IMG/VR virus record: IMGVR_UViG_3300030329_002842
Coordinates: 1 to 42,368 of that record
DNA from: a virus
Reading direction: 5' to 3' (one strand)
Length of the DNA stretch: 42,368 nt
A program made the position numbers and the translations under genes. This document shows positions 26,139 through 32,156 of this stretch, piece after piece. The stretch's first letter is position 1, and each line of letters starts with the position of its first letter. The notes beneath the pieces are model-generated. The model was not told the DNA's origin and ran no database searches. It worked only from the letters and a program-made list of their open reading frames with translations.

Positions 26139-26300
26139 TTATTCACCTTCTAATAGTTTCATTCCTAATGCTATCACGCCTCCTGTACAACCAGTGACGA
26201 TAGCCACGAACTCCGGGTTTTCCGCTTGGATGGCAAGTACACTTACTACTCCTAGCACACCCAGTGCTACTATGATTTGGGGTCTAATTTTATTTAACAT
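26139..26300 (-). CDS. 53-aa small two-TM protein in replication operon
   Basis: The ATG at 26300 overlaps the stop of the ATPase gene (TAATG). TM segments lie at about residues 9-24 (IIVALGVLGVVSVLA) and 30-47 (VAIVTGCTGGVIALGM), split by QAENPE. It has the same plan as the 80-aa holin-like protein (TM, NPE, TM). A membrane anchor or early holin/antiholin are options; unproven. Confidence 0.65.
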   Translation of the reverse strand: MLNKIRPQIIVALGVLGVVSVLAIQAENPEFVAIVTGCTGGVIALGMKLLEGE

Positions 26301-27256
26301 TATTTCTCCTCTGCCAGTTTAATTAATTGTTTCGACTTAGTTACAGGGTCTCTATACTGTACTAAAAATCCAGCATCTACCCATTCACTTCTCTGATTCA
26401 GCGACCTCCTAACACCAAACCCTAAATCCTGTAATGCCTTATCTAGTTCTTTAATCGGTCTCGGCCCCTCACTCAGCAACGATATAGCTACCGCCTTCGG
26501 GTCTTGCTCCGACTCTACCAGTATACCACGCTCTTCATCAAAACGCAACCACTTCTTGTCGAGTTCGGGTCTGTGCCTAGTTTTTTGCCAATCAAGTTCT
26601 ATCACTCCGGGCATTCCTTGTACCTTAGTCAGTCGTCCTATTGTATCTGACCAGCCGTTTAGTGCCGAGTGTCCTCGTAAGTCATCAGCACCGAACGACC
26701 TGCCTTCTTTGTCACCCTTCCTAGGATGGTGTATAAAGCCTACGCCTGAGCCTGTAACATCTGCTACCTTGTCCAGCATGTTTAGGAAGTGGCGAATTAG
26801 TTTGTCGTCTAACTCACTACCGTTCAACATCTGTGATAGTGGGTCTAGAAAAGTATAGCCAGCACTACTAAATCGTACTGCCTTCTCTAATGCCTCCCAG
26901 TCATCAGGCGTTGCCATCACCAAGTCCCTCACATACCCATACTGTACGCCATGCTCGCTGAGGTCTAATGAACTAGCCATCTCCCTCGCTCGCTTTTGCA
27001 TTTGAGGAGGCACAAGTTCTGCCTGTAAGTACAGAGTCTTGACATTTTCCTCAATCTCATAGCCCAGCCAGTTGTCACCTGACGCTAACGCAACGCACAA
27101 TTGCATTGTAGCAAACGACTTAAAAGAACCGGGCGAGCCATACAATATTACTCTACCGCCGGGAACGATAAGACCATTCTCCATGACGGACTCAGGCTCA
27201 TCAATTTCTAAGGCAATAAAGTCTAAAAGACTCATCACCTCTATTTCTTTTGTCAT
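26300..27256 (-). CDS. RecA-like helicase/ATPase (RepA/AAA_25 type)
   Basis: ATG at 27256 chosen (GAGGAGGAG just upstream); 318 aa. A start 27 nt earlier has no ribosome site. Walker A YGSPGSFKSF at 39-48, Walker B YTFLDPLSQM near 140, and FIHHPRKG near 170, the typical conserved His of hexameric RepA/DnaB-like ATPases. The C-terminus has a winged-helix feel (ISLLSEGPRPIKELDKAL). No other helicase is visible, so this may be the replicative helicase. Confidence 0.8.
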   Translation of the reverse strand: MTKEIEVMSLLDFIALEIDEPESVMENGLIVPGGRVILYGSPGSFKSFATMQLCVALASGDNWLGYEIEENVKTLYLQAELVPPQMQKRAREMASSLDLSEHGVQYGYVRDLVMATPDDWEALEKAVRFSSAGYTFLDPLSQMLNGSELDDKLIRHFLNMLDKVADVTGSGVGFIHHPRKGDKEGRSFGADDLRGHSALNGWSDTIGRLTKVQGMPGVIELDWQKTRHRPELDKKWLRFDEERGILVESEQDPKAVAISLLSEGPRPIKELDKALQDLGFGVRRSLNQRSEWVDAGFLVQYRDPVTKSKQLIKLAEEK

Positions 27257-27353
27257 TCTCCTCCTCGTATACATTATACCCACAGATGGGGCAGACTAGT
27301 TCTCCATACCAGTCCTTATATAAATATCCACAACCATACTTACAGACATTCAC
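27201..27353 (-). CDS. 50-aa zinc-ribbon protein
   Basis: The GTG at 27353 with AGGTG 5 nt upstream is my preferred start; the frame extends to 27437 but the extra residues look like a shadow of the Cys-rich gene. CKYGCGYLY ... CPICGYNVYEEEN is a clean four-Cys ribbon. The C-terminus overlaps the start of the ATPase gene by 56 nt. The upstream Cys-rich peptide stops 14 nt inside this gene, so a frameshift product of both is conceivable. Confidence 0.5.
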   Translation of the reverse strand: MNVCKYGCGYLYKDWYGELVCPICGYNVYEEENDKRNRGDESFRLYCLRN

Positions 27354-27489
27354 AGTTGCACCTATAGTCGCATTGTTCACATTCGCACCAACTTGTTCTT
27401 TTACAGTTTTCCATGCAATCACAACCATCTTCTCCACAATAGCACGGCTCTTCAGTCCAGCCGTGTATATCGCAGTAGTAGTCAGTCAT
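27340..27489 (-). CDS. 49-aa cysteine-rich mini-protein
   Basis: ATG at 27489, GGAGAAGG directly upstream. 12 cysteines in 49 residues (positions 6, 16, 18, 23, 25, 29, 35, 37, 40, 44, 46, 48) with one His, mostly as CxC and CxxC pairs; this is metallothionein-like or multi-zinc. It overlaps the preceding TM peptide by 8 nt and the following zinc ribbon by 14 nt. No family recognised. The density of Cys is far above chance for this AT-rich sequence. Confidence 0.65.
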   Translation of the reverse strand: MTDYYCDIHGWTEEPCYCGEDGCDCMENCKRTSWCECEQCDYRCNCECL

Positions 27490-27571
27490 GCCTTCTCCAA
27501 ACTCTAAAGGCAGTAGCAAATACTATAGCCAGTATGCTTAGGTTTATTAATAATTTTAAATCATATTCCAT
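27482..27571 (-). CDS. 29-aa single-TM peptide
   Basis: The ATG at 27571 overlaps the stop of the 114-aa gene (TAATG). Sequence plan: acidic start MEYD, hydrophobic core LKLLINLSILAIVFATAF, basic tail RVWRRHD. Tight coupling on both sides supports expression. Probably an inner-membrane peptide; function unknown. Confidence 0.55.
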   Translation of the reverse strand: MEYDLKLLINLSILAIVFATAFRVWRRHD

Positions 27572-27915
27572 TACCCACCACCTGCGTAGTTATTCTTAGC
27601 CCACGTGTCTAGTTCATTATACTCGTTACGTTGAGCCACTCTGTTAAATAAATACCTGCTTAGACCATACATCTCTTTGGCACAGTTAGCACATATATTA
27701 ACTGTCTTGTGATGCCCAAAGTCATGATACTGTGGCACTCGCATAACTACTCTACGCTTACTACACGCTACACACTTCTCTTTATCACGCCAATGATACT
27801 CTTCCTGTGCATATCTATCTCTTCTATCGTCATGCTCAGGGCTAAACACAGTAATACCTTTGTCCTCGTACTTGGGCTTACCAAATACTGCTGTCAACAT
27901 GTCCATTAAGCTCAT
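27571..27915 (-). CDS. Unknown zinc-binding protein
   Basis: 114 aa; GAGGAG lies 5 nt before the ATG. CVACSKRRVVMRV ... YHDFGHHKTVNICANC is a two-CxxC zinc module at about residues 48-79. The N-terminal 30 residues are helical, MSLMDMLTAVFGKPKY. Early operon, so a host-takeover or regulatory role is possible but not shown. Confidence 0.7.
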   Translation of the reverse strand: MSLMDMLTAVFGKPKYEDKGITVFSPEHDDRRDRYAQEEYHWRDKEKCVACSKRRVVMRVPQYHDFGHHKTVNICANCAKEMYGLSRYLFNRVAQRNEYNELDTWAKNNYAGGG

Positions 27916-27925
27916 TCTGTCTCCT

Positions 27926-28126
27926 CTAAAACATTCCTAATATATATGCGTCTGTTGTACTTACCTTCTCTCCCAATGTCAAGTCATAGTATCCTCCATC
28001 TTCCTGTGTTTCAAACTCGTGGGTTGCCATCTCGATAGCTGATTCCTCGTCATCAGCCTCCACAGTATAGCTTAAATATGCCCTTGTTGTCAAGGTCACG
28101 TGCCAGTCTTTAGTATTTTCACTCAT
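27926..28126 (-). CDS. Unknown small protein (beta-beta-alpha, SPBc2-style)
   Basis: ATG at 28126 chosen for GGAG 6 nt upstream; 66 aa. Pattern 'WHVTLTTRAYLSYTVEADDEESAIEMATHEFE' is the strand-strand-helix of many small phage proteins with a D/E-rich EADDEESA turn. Overlaps the previous gene by 8 nt. Function unknown. Confidence 0.65.
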   Translation of the reverse strand: MSENTKDWHVTLTTRAYLSYTVEADDEESAIEMATHEFETQEDGGYYDLTLGEKVSTTDAYILGMF

Positions 28127-28331
28127 ACTTTTCTCCACCACACGTTAAACATTCATCATTTAAAAACGGGCGTTCAGCATCGCATCCCATGCACATAGCC
28201 CATTCATCTTGCCGAATTTTTCCCCTGTTGACGGCATCAATTACCGCCTGTGTACCATCAAATTGATAAAGAATGTACGCAAGTCTTTCGTCTTGGTTCC
28301 ACCTGTCATTAGCGAAATCTATTTCAGTCAT
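28119..28331 (-). CDS. Small zinc-ribbon protein
   Basis: 70 aa; GAGGAGGG 5 nt before the ATG. Helical N-terminus, then CMGCDAERPFLNDECLTCGG at the C-terminus, a compact rubredoxin-like zinc ribbon. One of several CxxC proteins in this operon. Function unknown. Confidence 0.7.
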   Translation of the reverse strand: MTEIDFANDRWNQDERLAYILYQFDGTQAVIDAVNRGKIRQDEWAMCMGCDAERPFLNDECLTCGGEKYE

Positions 28332-28485
28332 CTAAACCCTCCTCATAATTCCATATACTAATAACCTCTGCTAAATCCCTATACGACCAACTGCCATTTA
28401 GTACCCTGATAATTATCTTAGGTGCATCATCAGCTTGCTCAAGCCATGACAGTACATCTGTTTCTTGTATCTCACTTATCAACAT
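28324..28485 (-). CDS. Unknown 53-aa acidic protein
   Basis: ATG at 28485 chosen because GAGAGG lies just upstream; an earlier in-frame start at 28509 lacks a ribosome site. Short helix plus strands (APKIIIRVLNGSWSY). Overlaps both neighbours (8 and 14 nt). No motif. Confidence 0.55.
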   Translation of the reverse strand: MLISEIQETDVLSWLEQADDAPKIIIRVLNGSWSYRDLAEVISIWNYEEGLDD

Positions 28486-28705
28486 TTTTCCTCTCCAACA
28501 TATACTCATTTTCTAGAAACCCATCTGCTAACTCCATAGTATAACATGCTATTGCCTCATCCATACAGTAGCGGTGAACAAGGAATGACACCCCACTCTC
28601 TACGTCAATCCAGTCGTTATCTATAGCACCAACAGTAATAGGAACAACCCCCCATTGTTCTCCTTTAACAGTTGTCAAACATATCTCACAAATTCTACCT
28701 CTCAT
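28472..28705 (-). CDS. Unknown zinc-binding protein
   Basis: 77 aa, GGGAGAAGTAG before the ATG. CEIC at residues 6-9 and HRYC at 44-47 could form a Cys3His zinc site. Remaining sequence is acidic and helical at the C-terminus. Function unknown. Confidence 0.6.
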   Translation of the reverse strand: MRGRICEICLTTVKGEQWGVVPITVGAIDNDWIDVESGVSFLVHRYCMDEAIACYTMELADGFLENEYMLERKNVDK

Positions 28706-28930
28706 CTACTTCTCCCTCTCTGTACCTAACCATTGTGTACTATCCTCGGTGCTATTTACAGACCACACCTTATACTGCATAGACTCTACCTCGTCTATCA
28801 TATCGTGCGGTATCTGCTCTAACTCACCATCTTTGGTAACTCTATTATACACTTCTACTAGGCTGTCCCCCTTGATATATTCGGTGCAATCCATCACAAT
28901 CTGGAAGTGTACGCTATACATCTTAGTCAA
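28706..28930 (-). CDS. Unknown small protein
   Basis: TTG at 28930 chosen (AAGGAG 7 nt upstream, within the previous gene's last codons); 74 aa. The ATG three codons later is the alternative. Starts with a strand 'MYSVHFQIVMD' and has an acidic helix. The stop abuts the next start without a gap. Function unknown. Confidence 0.6.
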   Translation of the reverse strand: MTKMYSVHFQIVMDCTEYIKGDSLVEVYNRVTKDGELEQIPHDMIDEVESMQYKVWSVNSTEDSTQWLGTEREK

Positions 28931-29369
28931 TCTCAAACTCCTTTAGGAACATATCAACGTGTACCCACGCATCATCATACTCACCAGCGTCATTGGCATT
29001 AACAATGGCATCTGCATAATACTCTAGCGTATCAGTAAACTCCACTTCTCTATCCTCTACATCACCTGCATCCCAATACTCATCCTCACTATCACCAAAG
29101 TAATACTCATTTACTCTTTCAGAGCCAAAGTCTCTAACTATCCATTCTAAATCAGCGAATAATTGGTCAGAGAATGGGAATGATGGTTTACGCATCTCAG
29201 CCCACTCGCTATCGTAGCGTAGGAAATAATGGCATAATGCACCACCTACACAGAAGTCAGAAGTCTTTTGGTTTCTGCCTACCCTGCTCTTATATAACTC
29301 CTTAATAATCAACGCTAAGTCACTATCTTCGGTAATTGCTGGCGGTTCTCCAATCATCTCACTAGACAT
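28923..29369 (-). CDS. Unknown acidic protein
   Basis: 148 aa; ATG on the stop of the preceding gene (TAATG). Very acidic in the second half (FGDSEDEYWDAGDVEDREVEF), helical at the C-terminus. Strong negative charge recalls DNA-mimic or anti-restriction proteins, but there is no family motif, so this is only a suggestion. Confidence 0.65.
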   Translation of the reverse strand: MSSEMIGEPPAITEDSDLALIIKELYKSRVGRNQKTSDFCVGGALCHYFLRYDSEWAEMRKPSFPFSDQLFADLEWIVRDFGSERVNEYYFGDSEDEYWDAGDVEDREVEFTDTLEYYADAIVNANDAGEYDDAWVHVDMFLKEFEID

Positions 29370-29812
29370 TATACTAATCCCTCGTTTAACTCTGCTAATA
29401 AACCAATACTAAAGTCGCCGTATGTCTCAGGGGTTACGTGTAGTGGGCTTATATTAGCTGGCACTCTACTTACTTCCCTGCCCTCATCATCTCGCACTAT
29501 AGCCCACGATGCAGGCTTGCTATTTCGTAGCCTCTTAGGATTTGCCATCAACCACATATTAACCTCGTCAAGACAGTAATACTGAGGTGTTACACCATTC
29601 TTGCCCTGCCTCTTAGCACCGTTTTTAAATATCCCATCATACGACGGTAGCCCCCTATACTGCCATGTCCTCACTAGCGAACCTTTAACGCCTAACATAG
29701 CCCCAATCTCTAGCCCTGACCTACACCTCACTCCGCATGTTGGGCAAGTTGGCAATACGTCACAGCCATGTCTTAATTGAAATGCTTTATTTTGAACTTG
29801 TTCTACTCTCAT
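29369..29812 (-). CDS. DNA-binding protein: zinc ribbon plus winged HTH
   Basis: ATG at 29812 chosen (GGAGAGAG upstream and TAATG coupling); 147 aa. Residues about 15-30 have CDVLPTCPTCGVRC, a zinc knuckle. The next 60 residues read SGLEIGAMLGVKGSLVRTWQYRGLP ... YYCLDEVNMWL, the MerR/excisionase-type HTH with wing. A candidate transcriptional regulator of the early regions or an excisionase-like factor. Confidence 0.7.
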   Translation of the reverse strand: MRVEQVQNKAFQLRHGCDVLPTCPTCGVRCRSGLEIGAMLGVKGSLVRTWQYRGLPSYDGIFKNGAKRQGKNGVTPQYYCLDEVNMWLMANPKRLRNSKPASWAIVRDDEGREVSRVPANISPLHVTPETYGDFSIGLLAELNEGLV

Positions 29813-30171
29813 TACTCTCTCCATGAAAACTTAATATCTTGATTTGCTACTTCTGGCTCGCCTGTAACTAACATAGCGTTGCCAGCAATACTTATTAACA
29901 CCGCTTGCTGTCCTTGTTCCAGCATCGTGTGTGCCAACCCCATTATACCCTCATCCAAGTTATTACCTATGAACGAAAGTATATGTACTTCCTCCTCTAC
30001 CATAGTGTGGCTGTCATCTATCCATACACCCATACCCACCGTAACAGTTACTCCTCCAGCCTCGGCAGTAACATGATTAATTAAGTCGTCTATCTCGTCT
30101 GTAACGGAATCACAAGGTATCCATATCTTATGTTCTACCCCTAAAGGGTCAACTCTAAATTTAAGAGACAT
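29812..30171 (-). CDS. Unknown beta-rich protein
   Basis: 119 aa; start overlaps the previous gene (30161) by 11 nt, weak ribosome site, so coupled. Regular strand pattern (GVTVTVGMGVWIDDSHTMVEEEVHILSFIG ... QAVLISIAGNAMLVTG). Function unknown. Confidence 0.65.
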   Translation of the reverse strand: MSLKFRVDPLGVEHKIWIPCDSVTDEIDDLINHVTAEAGGVTVTVGMGVWIDDSHTMVEEEVHILSFIGNNLDEGIMGLAHTMLEQGQQAVLISIAGNAMLVTGEPEVANQDIKFSWRE

Positions 30172-30355
30172 GTATCATACCATCCTCATCTGCATGTTGT
30201 TCACAGAATTCTATTAAAGGTTGAATTTCTTTTAGTATAGTTATTGCTGGTTTAGGATTTATTAATGGACTCTCTAACTCATCAATAGCTATACGTATAA
30301 ACGGTAACCAACTAGGAACTATCTTGTTGTTATGTGTTACTTTATCTACTGCCAT
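30161..30355 (-). CDS. Unknown 64-aa protein
   Basis: 64 aa, ATG within the end of the first gene of the operon (10-nt overlap), GGGGG upstream. Helical C-terminus (AITILKEIQPLIEFCEQHADEDG). Function unknown. Confidence 0.6.
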   Translation of the reverse strand: MAVDKVTHNNKIVPSWLPFIRIAIDELESPLINPKPAITILKEIQPLIEFCEQHADEDGMIHVS

Positions 30356-30525
30356 ACTGCACCCCCTGATACTAATACTTCTTTAATAGTCACCATATCT
30401 ATATCCTCCTCTGGTATATAACCACTTAATGCCCAATCTCTTAATGCCTCCTCTACAGCATTTAACTCATACTGCTCATTATCGTACTCACCCTCTATGT
30501 ATATATTAGCGGTAAAGTCTCTCAC
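30346..30525 (-). CDS. First gene of the leftward early operon, 59-aa acidic protein
   Basis: GTG at 30525 with AAAGGAGG 6 nt upstream, the strongest Shine-Dalgarno in the operon. 59 aa: strand (FTANIYIEGEYDNE), helix (LNAVEEALRDWALSGY), acidic turn. It lies about 25 nt downstream of the proposed leftward promoter. Function unknown. Confidence 0.7.
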   Translation of the reverse strand: MRDFTANIYIEGEYDNEQYELNAVEEALRDWALSGYIPEEDIDMVTIKEVLVSGGAVWQ

Positions 30526-30557
30526 GGTGTGCCTCCTTTGGCGATTGATTTGGGGAC

Positions 30558-30586
30558 AGCTTAGCAGGTTGCGGTGGTGTTGTCAA
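30558..30586 (-). promoter_or_regulatory. Leftward early promoter
   Basis: On the minus strand: TTGACA (30581-30586), 17-bp spacer, then TGC-TAAGCT (-10 at 30558-30563). The -10 is poor (TAAGCT) but has an extended TGC and is the same TGCTAAGCT found in the rightward promoter at 30641-30649. The 5' leader would be about 25 nt. Confidence 0.6.
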
Positions 30587-30620
30587 CAGGGCAATCCGAT
30601 TCATGAAATCTGCTTCAGTA

Positions 30621-30649
30621 TTGCACTATGGGTGCTATTGTGCTAAGCT
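30621..30649 (+). promoter_or_regulatory. Rightward early promoter 1
   Basis: TTGCAC (30621-30626), 17-bp spacer, TGC-TAAGCT (-10 at 30644-30649). It reads into the 42-aa gene at 30672. It is back to back with the leftward promoter, with a 22-bp box at 30599-30620 between the two -35s. Confidence 0.55.
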
Positions 30650-30656
30650 CTTAGCA
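30641..30656. promoter_or_regulatory. Perfect inverted repeat TGCTAAG-CT-CTTAGCA (operator candidate)
   Basis: 7-bp perfect arms around CT, covering the -10 of the rightward promoter. Single arms recur at 30559-30566 (over the leftward -10) and at 31096-31102 (just upstream of the next -10). A protein bound here would control both early directions. Confidence 0.6.
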
Positions 30657-30671
30657 AATCAGGAGGAAGTT

Positions 30672-30800
30672 ATGAACAAACACGAATGCCAAGTACATCC
30701 GAGAATGTACCTAAACGAAAATCACAAAAGCTGGTGTTTAGCTAACCAAATGCTATGTACACTTAGCCGACACATACTTATACCTAGCAGGCACAAATAG
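30672..30800 (+). CDS. 42-aa protein with Cys/His residues
   Basis: ATG at 30672 with AGGAGG 5 nt upstream; a longer in-frame start at 30603 would run through the promoter and is rejected. Sequence MNKHECQVHPRMYLNENHKSW has possible metal ligands. Basic C-terminus (SRHILIPSRHK). First product of a rightward early transcript. Function unknown. Confidence 0.6.
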   Translation: MNKHECQVHPRMYLNENHKSWCLANQMLCTLSRHILIPSRHK

Positions 30801-30846
30801 GTGACACATGCTTTGACACATACTACCACATTCGTGCCTAGCAGGG

Positions 30847-30868
30847 TGACATGTGTTGCCATGTGTCA
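30847..30868. repeat. 22-bp dyad (TGACATGTG-4-CATGTGTCA)
   Basis: 9-4-9 geometry; matches the reverse complement of 13883-13904 at 18 of 22 bases. Flanked by further half-sites TGACACATG (30802-30810) and TGACACATA (30814-30822). Confidence 0.7.
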
Positions 30869-30869
30869 T

Positions 30870-30896
30870 ACTTATATATATGTAATAAATATAAGT
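30870..30896. repeat. AT-rich inverted repeat
   Basis: ACTTATAT (30870-30877) and ATATAAGT (30889-30896) are perfect 8-bp arms around an 11-nt AT-rich loop. An easily melted element next to iteron-like repeats is common at replication origins. Confidence 0.5.
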
Positions 30897-30907
30897 ACAG
30901 GTATTTG

Positions 30908-30951
30908 CCCTCGTTTACTTGCACTGATGCCCTCGCTCGGTTGCACTGATG
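30908..30951. repeat. Two 22-bp tandem repeats (CCCTCG....TTGCACTGATG)
   Basis: Units 30908-30929 and 30930-30951 share CCCTCG and TTGCACTGATG with a variable middle. They are directly abutting, one helical-turn multiple apart, as iterons are. A diverged third copy may lie at 34221-34243. Confidence 0.6.
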
Positions 30952-31083
30952 CATCAAAAATCTGGCGGATTCCGGGGGGAAACCTGAAATTTCGTTCATG
31001 CTTCAAAACTCATGAATCAGAATTCATGAAATTTGATTCAGTAATTCTTGAGTCCAGGCATTTTTTACTTTTTTTATACTTTT

Positions 31084-31113
31084 TCAACATTTTTGTGCTA
31101 AGTGTGCTATACT
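31084..31113 (+). promoter_or_regulatory. Rightward early promoter 2
   Basis: TCAACA (31084-31089), 18-bp spacer, TGC-TATACT (-10 at 31108-31113). The -35 is weak and the -10 good, with an extended TGC. It drives the 31186-34162 gene group. A TGCTAAG half-site sits in the spacer. Confidence 0.55.
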
Positions 31114-31185
31114 CACGAGACAGCCGAATCTAAGCCACGGAGTAAAACGGCAACGGCACAAAATAATCGAGTATTGGAGAATAAA

Positions 31186-31395
31186 ATGTCAGGCAAATTA
31201 GAAGATACATTTATAGCGAAACGGGCTAGCAAATCGGGAGACTTTGTGGAATTTGTCCCATTAATGACAATCTCACCCTATAAGCCTCTGTGGGTAGGCT
31301 TTCAAGAAGCTACCGAACTATTAGGACATATTACTTTTGGTTCTAAGGGCACTAGGATGAAACTGTCAGCTATGGCAGAGGGGGGTAAAAAGTGA
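31186..31395 (+). CDS. Unknown 69-aa protein
   Basis: The ATG at 31186 is chosen for GGAG 6 nt upstream; a longer in-frame start at 31102 lies inside the promoter. Basic, mixed structure (VEFVPLMTISPYKPLWVGFQEATELLG). First gene of promoter 2. Function unknown. Confidence 0.65.
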   Translation: MSGKLEDTFIAKRASKSGDFVEFVPLMTISPYKPLWVGFQEATELLGHITFGSKGTRMKLSAMAEGGKK

Positions 31396-31663
31396 TTACC
31401 TCAATATTTGAGCGTGTCCAATGGGTGAAGGGGGCGTTAGCAGCTAATGAAGTTGACCCCGAAGACCATACTATTAAACACAATGTTGTTGACACTTTCC
31501 TGACTGATGACAAGTTAGGTAAGAGTTCATGTGGTGGGGTGTGTGCTGTCGGGGCTATCATGGCAGACTTAGGGGCTACGATGGTGGATTTTTCCGACGG
31601 TCTGCCGTTCCTATCAATCCTTGGAAATTGGACATATGAAAACGCAACAAAGGACAATTTCAA
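31392..31663 (+). other. CGGVCAVGAI motif segment of the 215-aa gene
   Basis: The first third of the 215-aa gene contains KSSCGGVCAVGAIMADLGA, which recalls the Cys-Gly-Ala motif of the DUF6197-type phage family. Similarity is by eye only and may be coincidence. Confidence 0.25.
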
Positions 31664-32039
31664 ACGCTTTGTTGAAAGACTGAGACGCTACGGCGTGGAC
31701 TTATCGCAGAAGTTTTTTAAAGAGTATTTATTTGCTGTCGAATGGTACGCATTAGCTCAGAGCCGAACCGATAGTTATATTGGAAGGTTCGACAGTATCG
31801 AAGGTTGGAATGATTCGGGCTATGCTACTGAGGAAGACGTTAGGAACTTTCTTGATGTGCTGGACACTTATCCAGCCTACAGGATGGTAGCCGGATTACT
31901 CAGCGAGTCAGACAGCGACGAATTGCGACAAATCCACGCACAATGTCAGCGGCTGGAACCTGAATTCGACACTTTCAGTTATAACCACCAGACCGAGATA
32001 TTTAATCAAGTGTTTGGTTTAAGTGTTCATGCGAATTGA
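31392..32039 (+). CDS. Unknown 215-aa early protein
   Basis: GTG start overlapping the previous stop (GTGA). Predominantly helical. Residues 1-60 include KHNVVDTFLTDDKLGKSSCGGVCAVGAIM, with two cysteines set like a small active-site or DUF6197-like motif. The C-terminal half is acidic helices (SDSDELRQIHAQCQRLEPEFD). No catalytic assignment is possible. Confidence 0.65.
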   Translation: MITSIFERVQWVKGALAANEVDPEDHTIKHNVVDTFLTDDKLGKSSCGGVCAVGAIMADLGATMVDFSDGLPFLSILGNWTYENATKDNFKRFVERLRRYGVDLSQKFFKEYLFAVEWYALAQSRTDSYIGRFDSIEGWNDSGYATEEDVRNFLDVLDTYPAYRMVAGLLSESDSDELRQIHAQCQRLEPEFDTFSYNHQTEIFNQVFGLSVHAN

Positions 32040-32109
32040 TGATGCCCTAGCCTATGTGTTTGGGGTACTGTTTGCCCTTGTCATGTGGCTAGGCGGTAAA
32101 AGACGTTAA
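32029..32109 (+). CDS. 26-aa single-TM peptide
   Basis: The ATG at 32029 lies inside the end of the 215-aa gene (11-nt overlap), stop TAA at 32107-32109. Core ALAYVFGVLFALVMWLGG with KRR tail gives one TM helix, positive-inside. Tiny size makes it uncertain, but similar TM peptides recur in this genome. Confidence 0.4.
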   Translation: MRIDDALAYVFGVLFALVMWLGGKRR

Positions 32110-32156
32110 CAAGTGGGCTGGGCTAATCCCCCAGCCCTAAATTTTAGGAGTAAAAA

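Larger units (their letters stand above)
30801..31185. promoter_or_regulatory. 385-bp non-coding control/origin-like region
   Basis: Contains in order: CCTAGCAGG repeats (30783-30791, just upstream, and 30838-30846), TGACACATG sites (30802-30868), an AT-rich 8-bp-arm dyad (30870-30896), two 22-bp tandem repeats (30908-30951), a 7-4-7 dyad (31011-31028), a second copy of the 22-bp box (31022-31043), T-rich DNA, and a promoter at 31084-31113. The open frame at 30801-31133 has no ribosome site and spans all of these, so I do not call a gene. Confidence 0.65.

Noticed and set aside
27354-27437. N-terminal extension of the zinc-ribbon gene
   Set aside because: These bases are better read in another frame as the 12-Cys protein; the extension looks like its shadow.
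30603-30671. Longer N-terminus for the 42-aa gene
   Set aside because: It would be encoded across the promoter -35, -10 and operator palindrome; the ATG at 30672 has a near-perfect ribosome site.
30801-31133. 110-codon plus-strand open frame in the early control region
   Set aside because: No ribosome site, and it spans operators, tandem repeats and a promoter; the real gene starts at 31186.
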